This document shows, in pieces, positions 11,762-22,676 of a stretch of 64,000 nt of DNA. Both the position numbers and the translations under genes were made by a program. Source of the stretch: Asparagopsis taxiformis (Eukaryota; Rhodophyta; Florideophyceae; Bonnemaisoniales; Bonnemaisoniaceae); assembly GCA_030407315.1 (NCBI GenBank), contig JALQPE010001744.1, positions 62,001 to 126,000 on the forward strand. The letters are read 5' to 3'. The notes below the pieces were generated by a model, which saw only the letters and a list, made by a program, of their open reading frames with translations, made no database searches and was not told where the DNA came from. Within the stretch, counting starts at the first letter, position 1. Every line of letters starts with the position of its first letter.

Positions 11762-12448
11762 ATGTCGCTCGCCACCGCGGGGTACAACGCCATCCCGTCC
11801 CGTTCAGCACCAGAGGTAACCATTCCTTTCGATGCGCCCACATCCCAACCGGATGCGCCCGCTTCTCGACACGTGGAAGCCGTCGCGCGCACCGCAACCG
11901 CCGTCGCCGCCAGCGCCAAAGAAGCCGTCACAGAGCTCATACGCGGCGAGAATCCCGACGTCAAGTTGTACACAGAGCCTCTCAACCCATCTGCCCTCCT
12001 CACACTCAACGACCGTGCGCAACTGGTGCTCGAGAGCTGCCGTCCGTGGTCCGAATTTGCTGATGTGAACGCCTTTGCAATGCCCGTGGCCTCCGAGGCT
12101 AAACTCAGGGTCGGCCATAACTTTGAGGTCTTCTTCTACAATTATCTTATTGTTGCGTTTGCGATTCTGGCTCTACATGCTATATTTCGTCCGTTGAGTG
12201 CGCTGCTACTGGCGACGACCGTTGCTGCTGCTGTTATGCTGTACATTATTTATCCGGAGGATTACGTTGTGTCGGACAGTTTTGCTGTTACCAAGACGGT
12301 CAAGCACGCCTTTATGACAGTTATTACTATACTCATCCTCACTGTTGGCAATGTATTTTCACTTGTTTTTATTGTGGCGCTTACTGTTTCGCCCATCGTT
12401 GTTGTGCACGCCTTTCTTCGGCAGCACGATGCTCCATCTCATATTTAA
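11762..12448 (+). CDS. PRA1 family protein (prenylated Rab acceptor)
   Basis: A 228-aa membrane protein of the PRA1/Yip3 family, which acts on prenylated Rab GTPases in ER-Golgi and endosomal traffic. The family signature RPWSEFADVNAFAMP is at about residues 95-110, followed by FFYNYLIV entering the membrane region. Two pairs of hydrophobic segments follow (about 126-165 and 180-220), as in the family. The N-terminal 80 residues are a poorly conserved cytosolic, Ala-rich stretch. The start at ATG 11762 is the first in frame. Convergent with the SEUSS-type gene downstream. Confidence 0.88.
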   Translation: MSLATAGYNAIPSRSAPEVTIPFDAPTSQPDAPASRHVEAVARTATAVAASAKEAVTELIRGENPDVKLYTEPLNPSALLTLNDRAQLVLESCRPWSEFADVNAFAMPVASEAKLRVGHNFEVFFYNYLIVAFAILALHAIFRPLSALLLATTVAAAVMLYIIYPEDYVVSDSFAVTKTVKHAFMTVITILILTVGNVFSLVFIVALTVSPIVVVHAFLRQHDAPSHI

Positions 12449-12685
12449 TGCTTGCTGTATCCAGACGTTGCGTAACCATTGGTCCATGTATAAATATTAT
12501 ACCTAGCGTGGCAACTAGGTAGCGTTGTTGCTGAATCTCTGCTCGACTAGCCTATATATATAACATGTGTCAACTTACAGCAGCAGTGCAAATGTGCATC
12601 GCGACAAGCCACTGGTGTGGCAATAGACACTGCATCTCAAGTTTATTGTAAACGATGGAATGGAACCGCTAGTGCTCGCTGTTGC

Positions 12686-12937
12686 CTACGACAGCGCCCA
12701 TTTTAGATCGCACAGACACACAGGACTGTCTGGCGTATTCATGTTGAATACGTTGTGTTCGTCATGGGCGACTCGATAGTCGTCGATAGAACCATCGTCA
12801 TTATTCTCGGTCTCAGCAATCAAAGATAGATTGAGAGGAGCTGGGCGGTATGTTGCTCGTGAAGATGATGATGAGTCACTCTCGATGGAGCGCTCACCAG
12901 CGGCCGAATCTTGTGATTGAGTCGACTTGGAATTCAT
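12686..12937 (-). CDS. Small acidic ORF or possible terminal exon
   Basis: An 83-aa frame from ATG 12937. It is Ser-rich then Asp/Glu-rich and is not recognised. It lies 370 bp downstream of the stop of the SEUSS-type gene on the same strand. That gene ends ...CAGGTGAGC..., which contains a donor-like site, and this frame is preceded by CGCGAGCAG, an acceptor-like site. So it could be an alternative last exon instead of a gene, or only 3' UTR of the convergent PRA1 transcript. I cannot decide from sequence alone. Confidence 0.25.
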   Translation of the reverse strand: MNSKSTQSQDSAAGERSIESDSSSSSRATYRPAPLNLSLIAETENNDDGSIDDYRVAHDEHNVFNMNTPDSPVCLCDLKWALS

Positions 12938-13309
12938 GCCTGCTCGCGGACACGTCAAACTGTCAGTTGTGCTGTTTCAAACGGCGATGTGTATAAGTGT
13001 TGTGCGAGCAGAGATCGAGCTATAACGGGGGACAACGATTTGTAGAAAAGGGATGCTAAATATGGAAACTAGCACTAGTAGTAAACGGAGGATGGAATCG
13101 GCGAGTGGAATCGAGTTGAGGCGTCTGGCACATTACAGAGCGTAAACATATAATATAGTAAGCACAGCGCTTCCGTTAACATGTATAACTTTGCGAGTGT
13201 TGCTAAATAGCCGCCGCCGCTGTCGGAGAGGCTGAAGAAACATTTACTGTACAATATCTTCGTCAACACACAAGCCCAATACATACATATTTCAATAAAT
13301 CTCCATGTC

Positions 13310-15529
13310 TCACTTTTGCTCACCTGTTTGAGGTCCAGTCTTCTGCCGTTTCTCCGCACTCTCTTCAACTGCCGCGTTTCTCTGCGCCGCTCTCTTCGAC
13401 CCGACTCCCACGCCCATACCACGATCCTTGCCCGAATTGGCGCCCTCCGCCTGCATTGCCTCCTTTCTCACCGTCTCCGCTCCTTGCGACGCTGCCGCAA
13501 ACTCCGGCAGCGTGGCTGCAACCGACCCGTTCGCTTGCGAGCCCTCAAACTCCTTCAGCGATGCACTCTCCCCATTCGAACCGCGTTCATGTTGTCGACC
13601 GCCTCCGCCCCCATCGTTCCCGTCGACCTCTTTAGACCGAGGCGTAAACATGGAAAGTCCAGGAGGTGCCGTCTGTCGTGCCATGTTGTGTCGTTGTTGA
13701 CCGCTATTCTTTTGATGCAGCGACAATGTCGCATCTACAGAAGCATTCATCAACTGGAATCCACGGTCAATCTCGCCCCCACTCCCATCTGCATTCAATT
13801 CACGCCCGCCTGATGGTACCATTCCAGGAACAACACCCCAACCGCCTTGGCCCGTAGCCGCCGCTGCAACTGCCTCAATAGCCGATTGCGCTCTTTGCGT
13901 AGAATGGTTTTCCTGTCGAGATAGATTCAAATCTGCTTGACTTCTTGCTGCAGACTTTCGACCATTATCTCTTTCAACGGGTGCAAACGGAGAACGCAAC
14001 GTTTCATCAAATAAGCCCGGGAACACATCTGCAGGAGACGACTGTGGCTCCGTCTTCCACCCGCTGATGGCATCACGAAGATTGGGAACCACCGTGGCAT
14101 CATTCTCCATACCCGGTTTCATGTCTAGACCCAGATTATCCTGCGATGCATGTGGAGTAGTGGTTGAGTTGGCTCGAGAAGATGGCAGGTTAACGTTTGG
14201 TGCGTTGAACGAATTTTGTTGCGGCTGCAAAGACTGGTTTCCGCCTAGTTGAGACAACAGCGCCCGGTATGCGTTTCCAGTGTTTTGTCTGTTCGGTAGA
14301 CTGGGAAGCAATTCGAAAGCCTTTTGGTCTATGGGGTTGAATGGTGACGCGCTCTGTGGTGGTGGCGGTACCTGTGCAGGCTGCACAATGGACAGTTGAT
14401 CTGGTTCAGCAAGCAGTTTGCTTATACCTTCGCCTATCTTACTTCCTAGTTCATTAATATTTTCCGCAATGAGCATAAGGCGAATTACGGATGCGGGTAT
14501 GCCAAATTCGGAGCAGGATGCGGGAGGTGGCGACGAGCCTGGGGTGAAGGCGGTCCTCGGATACAATTCCTCGTGAAACTGAGATGAAAACTCCCAGGAA
14601 ACAATCTTTTGATCTCTGCGAAAGCTGACGCGTAGATGACCGTTGGTTTGCACAGTGCTGTTTTGATATCTAGTGAGAATGACAGCCTTTGGACAATCCA
14701 CAACCACGGCACCGCTGGGCAGAATGAATTCGCATGGATGCTCCATAAGCATTCGCTCCTCATTGACTCCAGCATCGTACTTGGACTTCCAGATTCGCGG
14801 GAGCGCTTCAACTGGAATTTTTATGGAGCGCGGCTTGTTACAGTTGATTGACTTGATGTCGAGATGAATGGTAGCTTCTGGAGAGAAGTAGGCAGATATG
14901 AGGGGTTTCCAAAAGCCCTCTAGCGAATGTTGCGGAGTTCCTCTTTGTTGTTCTTCATTAAAGTTCATGAGGCGTTCGACGTAGGGACCGAGTCCCACTC
15001 CTCGGGCGTGCTTACTCCTTGCAACAAATTGATCTGGCATAGTATCCATTTCCAATCGCTGAGCGAGTTCAAAGGCCTCTGGGGGCAGGTTTGGCATATT
15101 GCATCCACTGATACCCATGCCGGGGCGCTCCCATGGCTGACGAAAAGCGGGCTGAGGGGGTGGTTGCTGCTGCTGCGTTTTGGGGGGGAGAGGGTTGTGA
15201 TCGAGGAGGGGAGGTTGTGGGGGCGGGTTTCTGCGCAGCAGATTGGGATCGTCGAGGAGGAAGCGTTCGCTGTCCATGGGGTCGTTGGGGTAGTGTGCAA
15301 AGTCTGGAGTGTCGGATATTGGAAAGTCATGGTCTACTGGAGCGTTGGGTGCGACAGTTGTTGTAGGAGGGTCACGGCGGAGGCCTCCCATTTGCAGCGG
15401 GTCGTTTTCCGGAAAGGTGAACTGGTCGAGGCCTGTGGTTGGCCATGCGTTTGGGGTTTGTCGCTGTGGACGATTTTGCTGCTGCGGCACTGAGGTATTG
15501 GGTGATGGCTCTGATGCATAGAATGACAT
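13310..15529 (-). CDS. SEUSS/LIM-domain-binding (LDB) type transcriptional adaptor
   Basis: A 739-aa protein. The LDB/SEUSS domain spans about residues 183-375: EGFWKPLISAYFSPEA, then VEALPRIWKSKYDAG, then GHLRVSFRRDQKIVSWEF and HEELYPR, in the family order. Proteins of this family bridge DNA-bound factors to co-repressors or LIM proteins in the nucleus. Flanks are long, disordered and rich in Gln, Pro and Asn, as in plant SEUSS. The extreme C-terminus is basic (KRAAQR, EKRQK). The frame begins at a GTG, but ATG 15529 is the first ATG. The last codons read through a GTGAGC donor-like site, so the real C-terminus may be spliced. Domain assignment is good; gene-level orthology is not tested. 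Confidence 0.82.
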   Translation of the reverse strand: MSFYASEPSPNTSVPQQQNRPQRQTPNAWPTTGLDQFTFPENDPLQMGGLRRDPPTTTVAPNAPVDHDFPISDTPDFAHYPNDPMDSERFLLDDPNLLRRNPPPQPPLLDHNPLPPKTQQQQPPPQPAFRQPWERPGMGISGCNMPNLPPEAFELAQRLEMDTMPDQFVARSKHARGVGLGPYVERLMNFNEEQQRGTPQHSLEGFWKPLISAYFSPEATIHLDIKSINCNKPRSIKIPVEALPRIWKSKYDAGVNEERMLMEHPCEFILPSGAVVVDCPKAVILTRYQNSTVQTNGHLRVSFRRDQKIVSWEFSSQFHEELYPRTAFTPGSSPPPASCSEFGIPASVIRLMLIAENINELGSKIGEGISKLLAEPDQLSIVQPAQVPPPPQSASPFNPIDQKAFELLPSLPNRQNTGNAYRALLSQLGGNQSLQPQQNSFNAPNVNLPSSRANSTTTPHASQDNLGLDMKPGMENDATVVPNLRDAISGWKTEPQSSPADVFPGLFDETLRSPFAPVERDNGRKSAARSQADLNLSRQENHSTQRAQSAIEAVAAAATGQGGWGVVPGMVPSGGRELNADGSGGEIDRGFQLMNASVDATLSLHQKNSGQQRHNMARQTAPPGLSMFTPRSKEVDGNDGGGGGRQHERGSNGESASLKEFEGSQANGSVAATLPEFAAASQGAETVRKEAMQAEGANSGKDRGMGVGVGSKRAAQRNAAVEESAEKRQKTGPQTGEQK

Positions 15530-15787
15530 TACAAAAGACGTGCGTGCCACATGCTTTGGTCAAGACCGCGAGCAGATAGTTGCGAGTGCGCGATGGTGGT
15601 GGTGAGGACTGGGCATGAAATGAAAAGTAATGCTGGCAATAGTGAAACGGTATCTAACGCGGAGCGTACCGTAGCGCGCGCGTGCAACACTTGTTATAAT
15701 CAAAATTTGGATCGATCAAGCGCCGCGTGGCACGTATTTAGCGCTAGTTACTGTACCACAAAAACTGCTCCTTTATCTCTTCGCTAT

Positions 15788-16694
15788 CTATTCAACGACC
15801 AGCGCTAGACCAAACTTGTGCGACGCCCTGTCCAGGTTGCGCACGTCAAACTTGGAACACAACGTCAGCGTCGTGTTCTTGCGAATCTCCTGAATGTAGC
15901 TCATCGAGAACGCTCCGGCCGAGTCGATCTTCGTCTTGAGCGTTGTGTCCGCATCGACTTCATACTTGGTGCCCATTGTCAACACCTTGGCGTCCGCGCC
16001 CTTGTCGTATACAAATTCGGCCGCGACTGAAAAGTCGCGACTCACCACATGCGAATACGCAAACTTGGCCTTGCTACCTCGATCGATCAAAGTAATTGTA
16101 GCTTCATGTTCGTTACCGTTGCAATAATTGAAAATTGCGTCCACCTTCTTCAGCTCCTTAGCTTCGATATCGTACTCTCCCTGCACACCGCCAGTGCATC
16201 CGTGCACGCCCACCGTCATGGACGAGTGCACCGACGGGTTGCCGAGCGCATTCACAGCTGACACCACCGACACGTGCGGATGCACATATTCACCGGTTCC
16301 AACAACGAGCTGTTTGGGTCCAAGGCCACCGAGAAGCGTCAGCTTCAACCCTTGAACGCCCGTCTTTTCCAACACAACTTCCTGCGTCAAACTGCCACTG
16401 GTGAACAGCTTGGTGGTCATGCTGGCTCCGGATAAACTGTACTTGCAGCTGAGATCGCCCGATAGTGATCCGTCCTTACTGCCCTGTTTTCCCGTGGTTG
16501 TGTATGTCATTCCATTGCTGGTTTTGGTCTTGAGTTGCACCTTTTTGTCACCGTAGATGTAATCGTCATTGAGAAGTTCTGCAGCAGGAGGCACGATAGG
16601 TTAGCAACAATGGTTTGGCGCACAATTCGCGTTGAGCAATTGTCGACAACGTACTCTTGGCAGTTTTGCCGAGGTCCTTGTAGAGCTTGACCAT
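15788..16694 (-). CDS. Mitochondrial porin, VDAC type
   Basis: Voltage-dependent anion channel, a beta-barrel of the outer mitochondrial membrane. Exon 1 is 16655-16694 (MVKLYKDLGKTAK plus one base). A 76-nt intron, 16579-16654 (GTACGT...CTGCAG), follows, and exon 2 is 15788-16578. Together they give 276 aa, the usual porin length. The N-terminal amphipathic helix is followed by LLNDDYIYGDKKVQLKTKT, the highly conserved entry to the barrel. Alternating beta-strand sequence then runs to the end, finishing HKFGLALVVE. Without the intron the frame would begin MPPAAE, lacking the conserved helix, which supports the splice. Confidence 0.92.
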
Positions 16695-18870
16695 TGTGGG
16701 ATGATGGGCGCGTTGAAGCGGGAAGAAAGTTAGCGCATCGCCGTTACTCGGGGATCGCGCGCTGCAATGCGTTGAACCATTTACATGGCAGCGAATGAGC
16801 ATTGATCGATCGATGAGAGCCCTAATCGACCAACCGCTGGCTGTCCAATTGCGAGCTGACAACTGTTTTGTTGAAATCTGCAAAATTTTGGCGACTTTTC
16901 TGAAACTAAATTGCAACCACCAATTTTCATCTTTGCAGCACCACACCCTCCATCAATGCGATATCAACAGTTGCAGATGTTGCGTCTTCAACGCTCACTC
17001 CACCAGAGGCCAAGGGCGCGCCAATGTTGCGTGCAGCCACTGCATCTCGCAGATCATTTGCAGAAACGTCTATCGTTCTCCTCGTGGTAACAATTGAGCT
17101 GTAAAGAATCAATCTTAAGAGCGCTGTCGAGTCAACAAATGTGTTAGTGCGCGCCGATGAGGATCGGCATACGAGTAGCTGTCTTGTTTGCACAGAGAGC
17201 GAGTGTGTATTTACACTGTTACGGTCAACTTGGAAGGTAACTTAACCAAAGTTGATTTTGTCTGCCTGGATGGATGATGTGCTACTGTCATGCCCCACAT
17301 AAAGAAATGAAATTTCTTGTTACTTGTTCTCAACCGATAAAATCTCCATTGGCCGATCTATCTAAATGCTGTGACGGTTTCGACCGACATTGTGATCACA
17401 TAAAAGCCGGAGCTTGACGAGGCGATGAGCCGCATGCGAGCTCTCGTGATGCTTTTGGTCGCCGCTGCGTTAAGCGAAACAAATCAGTTTCCTTATAAAT
17501 TACGACCAAGTCGCCTTTCGAGAGACCAAACTGACAGCAGTACCAATATTGACGCAACGATACTCAGCTACATTTAACATGGTAAGCAATCGGCACAGAT
17601 GCTCGGAGCCGCGGGTCAGCTGCAAATGTCCCATGTGCAGTATACGACTAGCGATCGACTGCAGCTGCACGGCAATCTCAAAAAAAATGCCGCCTTGCAT
17701 TGAGACGGGGAATACAAACGACGTGACGTGCTGCAGCAGCATGCATAGGGGGTGGAAACGGAAACTGTGTTTGCACGCGGCACCGCTGCGCAGCATCTGC
17801 ATGAGTTTGAATAGTTGAAAAGCGAGATATATACGTCAAATTGGCTTGTTTCGGCGCGGTGCGGCGCGGCTCAGCGAGCGAGAGTTGAAAAGTGCGCTGT
17901 GCGCGAGCTTGACGCACAATGGAATATGCTGGCAGCGGAGGAGCGAGCGACAACTCTGGCACAGCAAGCGATGAGGGATGGTTGCGCGGGTGGGTGGGTT
18001 GCAATGGAATACGAGTAGTGCAAAGATTAAAACGTAATGGTGAGAAAAGGTGATGTGTGCGGCGTACAGTCATAGTCACGTGAGCCGGGGCTCATCATGG
18101 AGGCGGGCTGGGTAGCGGGGAGGGAGAGTACCGCCTCGTGCGGAGTGGTGTCGGCGGGAAGGGAGGGCGATGTGGAAAATGTGGCGATTGGCGGGAAGGA
18201 GGCACGACGTCGATGTCAGTGTGGAGGGGAAGGAGCGTGCCAGACAAGACGTATCGCAGCACTGCGCCATACAAAACGAAACGGATGCGATCTGAGATGC
18301 GTCCGTTACGAGCGAGTGGTCCGTGGAAAACGTTCCAATCGGTCCATGCGCTCACACACAAGCGCTTTGAAACGGCAGTCTGTACTTCGCGCGCCACACG
18401 GTGCATGCGATAAAATCTGTTATTTTTCAGGGTCCACCGTGACACGGCGCGACCCGCGCAAACCTAATACATTCGAATTCAAAACGCGATTCTACTTGAT
18501 CGCCCCGCAAACGCCGGACCTCACAAACGTTACACTTTCAAATTTGCAAACTGTTCATTCGATCATCGCTCTTTCCATCCGTTCATACGCGCACGTTGCT
18601 CCTAGCAACTGTCCCGTTGTAACGTTCCCACTTGCCTCATCACATGCCCTCCGCCCTGCGAGCTTGTCTGCCAGCCACTCGCACCTTCCCACATCCGTTC
18701 CTCTAATAAGCAAGTCGCCACCACCCAGCGCTCATTCACTGTCGTCCGTCTATCCTCTCTGATTTCCTACGCGCTTGTTCACATACTATCCACGACAACC
18801 TATCCCTCCCTCCGACCTCCAACCATCGCGTCGCGTTTCGCTTGGCGCCTCTTCAGCTCGCTCCGCCAAC
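16695..18870. other. Intergenic region between divergent VDAC and PAK genes
   Basis: 2.2 kb with the two 5' ends facing outwards. Overlapping unrelated frames on both strands (for example 17.5-18.8 kb) have no recognisable domain. Just before 18871 is a C/T-rich leader. I see no RNA gene or repeat. Confidence 0.45.
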
Positions 18871-20961
18871 ATGGGTAATGCCGCGTCCGTACCCGCCAGC
18901 CACCTGCTTCTAACCACCACGACCACTTCCGAGTCGCCCAAATCGCACACCGACAGCTACGAGCGTATCAGCTTTCCGCACACAGACCGCTCCGAAGCCG
19001 GTGCCCCGCCAGATCATGATCCCCATCCAGATGCACTCGTTCGCCGCAATGCACGCACCAATCAGCACAAACAACCCCGCCAACCGCTCGCCGAGATCTC
19101 TCCAGCCGTCGCCAATAACGCAGACAATACCACTCATAACAACTTTATGATCCTCAACACGGAGGCACGGCGTACAGCCGCCGACAAGGATCTCTCCCAG
19201 TTGCCCCTGGACCGCAAGAGACATCATCGCAAAATTTCAAAGAATTCTGATGTCCCACGAGTTTCCAATCCTACCAAAGTGAAGAGAAAGGTGCACGTCG
19301 AGTTTGACCACATGACAGGCACTTATAAAGGGCTCGAGGAAGCCATTCGTGACGTTTATGTCACTACCCCTCCAGAAGAAATTGAAGAGTTGTCCCAGAC
19401 CTTCTCCGACTCTGTTGTTTCCATCGCAAGAACAAATTCCAAACGCTCCGTCCACAATCAAAACCATGACGGTCTCATCAAGCGCTGGATTCCTAGCGCA
19501 AGTGACACCGCTTCTTCAACCGAAAAGGGTCGCGGCTCGGATAGAGAGGAGCTCAGTAGGTCGACTGTGCTCCGGATGAAGCATCGCAAGTTTCCGCTCA
19601 GCGCCCATTCCGCTTTCAATCGACACGGCATCTCCCAAGCACCAGCAGTATGCGTTGGACAGCCAAGACATTTCCAGCACAAGACTCACGTGCAAGTTGA
19701 TCCCAACCATCCCACCGGCTTTGCAGGACTCCCTCGCGAGTGGGAGATCATGCTCAAGCACTCCGGTATCAATCGAGACATGGCACTCAAGAATCCAGAA
19801 GAGCTTTTGGATGTTTTGCAAGTATCCTACGACAAGAAGTACAACCCTGAAAAGATTGCAGACTACCATTTCAACCAAATGAAAATGAGTGAAGCAACAC
19901 ACATCGATAACACCCTTCTCAAGAATTGGGAACCAACCTTCATCGAGGGCAACCCGCTCAAGCTGTTCCAGAATATTATCAAGATCGGTGAGGGCTCGTC
20001 CGGCTCTGTGTACCGGGGCTTTGACCCCAAACGAAACGTCCCCGTCGCTATCAAGCGAGTTGTACCATCATCAGACGAAGATCTCACACTCTTCAAATTC
20101 GAAGTTGCAGTTATGAGCTCTGCCTTCCACCACAACCTCATCAAATGCTACGATTCTTACAAATTGGGCGAAAGTTTATTTATTGTCATGGAGCTTGCCG
20201 ATGCTGGCTCCCTGACAGACGTGTTATACTTCTTGAACGACCGCAAGTTGCATCTCAACGAGCCCGAGATTGCATACATTTGTCGCGAGGTGCTGCAGGG
20301 CCTAGCCTCTCTGCATGGCATCAAAAGAATTCATCGCGACATCAAGTCAGACAACACGCTTGTCACTCGAGAAGGTCACGTCAAGATTGCCGATTTTGGC
20401 TTTGCAGCGCAGTTGACCACGAAAGAAAACAAGCGAAACACTGTGATTGGAACGCCATTCTGGATGGCGCCAGAGGTGTGTCGCGGAATGGATTACGACT
20501 CAAAGGTGGATGTGTGGTCTACTGGAGTTCTGGCAATAGAATGCGCAGAAGGGGCGCCGCCACTGTTGCATGAAACGCAAATGAAGGCAATGTTCATCAT
20601 TGCCACGGAAGGTCCACCACGGCTGAAAAATCCAGACGAGTGGACGGCTGATTTCCATGACTTTATTGACAGATGTACTGTCATCGATCCGACGAAGCGG
20701 GGATCCGCCGCTGAGATGCTTCGCCACCCATTCCTGAAGAGGGCCGCAAATCCTGAACATATGGGCAGAATTTTCTCTGTCGTTGCGGACTTTCGAGAAA
20801 AGGAAAGTCAGAAGTATCAACCGTGTGAACAAACAGAGCTGAGCGAACAAATGCCAGAGTCTCCACAATTAAGTCCGAAAAATTCGGAAGTAGAATATGT
20901 TAGCTCAGCGGAGTCTCTCGACAAGTCACCCGGGTCTACAATCACGACTACAAGACAATAA
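18871..20961 (+). CDS. PAK/STE20-type protein kinase with p21-binding motif
   Basis: A 696-aa serine/threonine kinase of the p21-activated kinase type, acting downstream of Rho/Rac/Cdc42 GTPases. The frame extends to a TTG at 18775, but ATG 18871 gives MGNAAS, a good N-myristoylation signal. A CRIB/p21-binding motif is at about 268-292 (HFQHKTHVQVDPNHPTGFAG). An additional CRIB-like motif is at 140-155 (VHVEFDHMTGTYKGL). The kinase domain is about 366-623: glycine loop GEGSSGSV, K395 in VAIK, HRDIKSDN with D490, DFG at 508-510, GTPFWMAPE in the activation loop, and PFL at the C-lobe end. The 300-residue N-terminus is disordered. All catalytic residues are present. Confidence 0.93.
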   Translation: MGNAASVPASHLLLTTTTTSESPKSHTDSYERISFPHTDRSEAGAPPDHDPHPDALVRRNARTNQHKQPRQPLAEISPAVANNADNTTHNNFMILNTEARRTAADKDLSQLPLDRKRHHRKISKNSDVPRVSNPTKVKRKVHVEFDHMTGTYKGLEEAIRDVYVTTPPEEIEELSQTFSDSVVSIARTNSKRSVHNQNHDGLIKRWIPSASDTASSTEKGRGSDREELSRSTVLRMKHRKFPLSAHSAFNRHGISQAPAVCVGQPRHFQHKTHVQVDPNHPTGFAGLPREWEIMLKHSGINRDMALKNPEELLDVLQVSYDKKYNPEKIADYHFNQMKMSEATHIDNTLLKNWEPTFIEGNPLKLFQNIIKIGEGSSGSVYRGFDPKRNVPVAIKRVVPSSDEDLTLFKFEVAVMSSAFHHNLIKCYDSYKLGESLFIVMELADAGSLTDVLYFLNDRKLHLNEPEIAYICREVLQGLASLHGIKRIHRDIKSDNTLVTREGHVKIADFGFAAQLTTKENKRNTVIGTPFWMAPEVCRGMDYDSKVDVWSTGVLAIECAEGAPPLLHETQMKAMFIIATEGPPRLKNPDEWTADFHDFIDRCTVIDPTKRGSAAEMLRHPFLKRAANPEHMGRIFSVVADFREKESQKYQPCEQTELSEQMPESPQLSPKNSEVEYVSSAESLDKSPGSTITTTRQ

Positions 20962-21183
20962 ATATAGCTTCCTAAATTGAGGGGATCACTATTGATTTGT
21001 TGCCGAGCATGTCAGTTGGTATTATGTGTTTTTCGGAGGTGAGAACAAAATTTATTGGTCCGTTGATACGTGGGGATGAGGCGAGCAAAGCCAGCTAAAT
21101 GTTTAGTTTTTCTAGTAGCTGGTTATCATCCGAGCCAAATTTCAACGTGCTCACAACAAACTATTACAAGCGGGATGCGTTGA

Positions 21184-22434
21184 TCACGCACCGCCCAAAT
21201 CTTTCTCAACACGCCAGGAAAACTCGCAGCGCATTTTTTCCGGTGATGGCTTTTGCCCTTGCTCGGCGACAAGTCGAAAACCCATGTCGCTATGTGCCTT
21301 CTGCAAATACATCTCCCACTTTCGCGGGAAGCAGCGCAGTAAGGCTCCAGTAGCCAATTTGGAAGGATAGCAGGCTGGGTCGATGAAATAGGCCGAGAGA
21401 TAGTCGGCAAGGAAACATGGTTGGCGTGGCTCATCGCTCAGGGAGGCGAATCTAGTGAGAGCCATAAGATCAGGGTTGAGCATAATGATAATCCTATGGT
21501 CAGTCCAACAACTGGAATAATGGGCAAGTTCGACCGATTCAATGTGTGACGGATTGCCCTGCTTGTTACTCGGTGCAATGATGACCGCAATATCACGCTT
21601 TGATAATCCAGCATCTGGCATTCCCAAAATGGCAACATTGACAAACGGGACCAAGGAGGGGTCAATGAAGCGTTTGCCGTGCTCGGCATCGTCAGCGCTA
21701 TTGAAATGCAGTGTGGCAGACTGGGAACCTTGAGACAAGGAATACTTGCTCTCCGCCGGGACGGTTTGCAGGGGGGACAAGAGCTGTGCAAGCATTGTAT
21801 TACAAACGTCCACAAGCAATGCAATGCGTCGCAAGTGCTTGCTCTTTTCATTGGGATAGTGCTTAGCAGAGGCGGCGTCTGCAATGAGGTCTGGATTTTT
21901 GAGATCGACTCTGAGACGATCGTGGCCTTGCTCGACAGCGGATGCGGCGGCGACGCCGACCTGCGAGAGCACTTCTGTCCATGAGCTTGGGAAGCGCGAG
22001 AAGCGCACTGGGCTATGTACGTGGGCGTTGCGAGCGAATTTGTTGGATGGGGCGTTGTCTACAGTTGGGACGGGATTGGCGTCGCCGACGAGCATTGCCT
22101 CGTCAGAGGAGCTGACATTTGTGCGATATTTGCGACTGAGATTGGATGCACGCACGCGCTTACGCGGCTTGCGACGTGGGGGCGGATTGGGAGGGTTGTT
22201 GGGTGCTGTGCGGGAGTTTGGTTTGCGCGGCCGGGCCGACGAGACCATCATGACGAAGGCGGGCGTCATGATGGATGCGCGCTTCTGGATTGGTGGGGAG
22301 CGTGCGAGGGCGGACCTGGACTTGTATATGGAGTTGCGCAGAATATCGGAGGGTTTTTTGGAAATGAAAAAAGGGCAGTGCACATGACTATCTGAGAAAC
22401 GGTGTCGCTTCGACGCATATCTCATCGAGTGCAT
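21184..22434 (-). CDS. DUF1995 protein, probably plastid-targeted
   Basis: A 416-aa protein whose residues about 150-415 match the DUF1995 family of photosynthetic eukaryotes: SSWTEVLSQVGVAAASAVEQ, then RLRVDL, a central VNVAILG block, then RIIIMLNPD. Land-plant members include photosystem II assembly factors, so a plastid role is likely. The N-terminal 130 residues are rich in Arg, Ser, Ala and Pro and poor in acids, as for a bipartite or simple transit peptide. Start at ATG 22434, directly after a GTG. Internal methionines at about residues 56 and 63 are alternatives. Divergent from the small gene at 22677. Confidence 0.78.
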   Translation of the reverse strand: MHSMRYASKRHRFSDSHVHCPFFISKKPSDILRNSIYKSRSALARSPPIQKRASIMTPAFVMMVSSARPRKPNSRTAPNNPPNPPPRRKPRKRVRASNLSRKYRTNVSSSDEAMLVGDANPVPTVDNAPSNKFARNAHVHSPVRFSRFPSSWTEVLSQVGVAAASAVEQGHDRLRVDLKNPDLIADAASAKHYPNEKSKHLRRIALLVDVCNTMLAQLLSPLQTVPAESKYSLSQGSQSATLHFNSADDAEHGKRFIDPSLVPFVNVAILGMPDAGLSKRDIAVIIAPSNKQGNPSHIESVELAHYSSCWTDHRIIIMLNPDLMALTRFASLSDEPRQPCFLADYLSAYFIDPACYPSKLATGALLRCFPRKWEMYLQKAHSDMGFRLVAEQGQKPSPEKMRCEFSWRVEKDLGGA

Positions 22435-22676
22435 CACAGCCGCACAGCTCAGGAGCTGCTTCTCGCAGATCTTGGAGAACGAACCATATTCGATTTAACT
22501 TTTCTCCATTTTCATTCGCTGTTTGCCTGTTCCCTGCCGCTTCAATCCCAAACCGTTCCACGCTTTTGGTTTTCTATTGGCTATTTTTTCATCCCATCAT
22601 CTCCTGCCAAGTGTATCCAACTCATAACATAATATTGTCTTTAGGTAGCGCCTTCGACAGTGGAATTGTAGTCATC

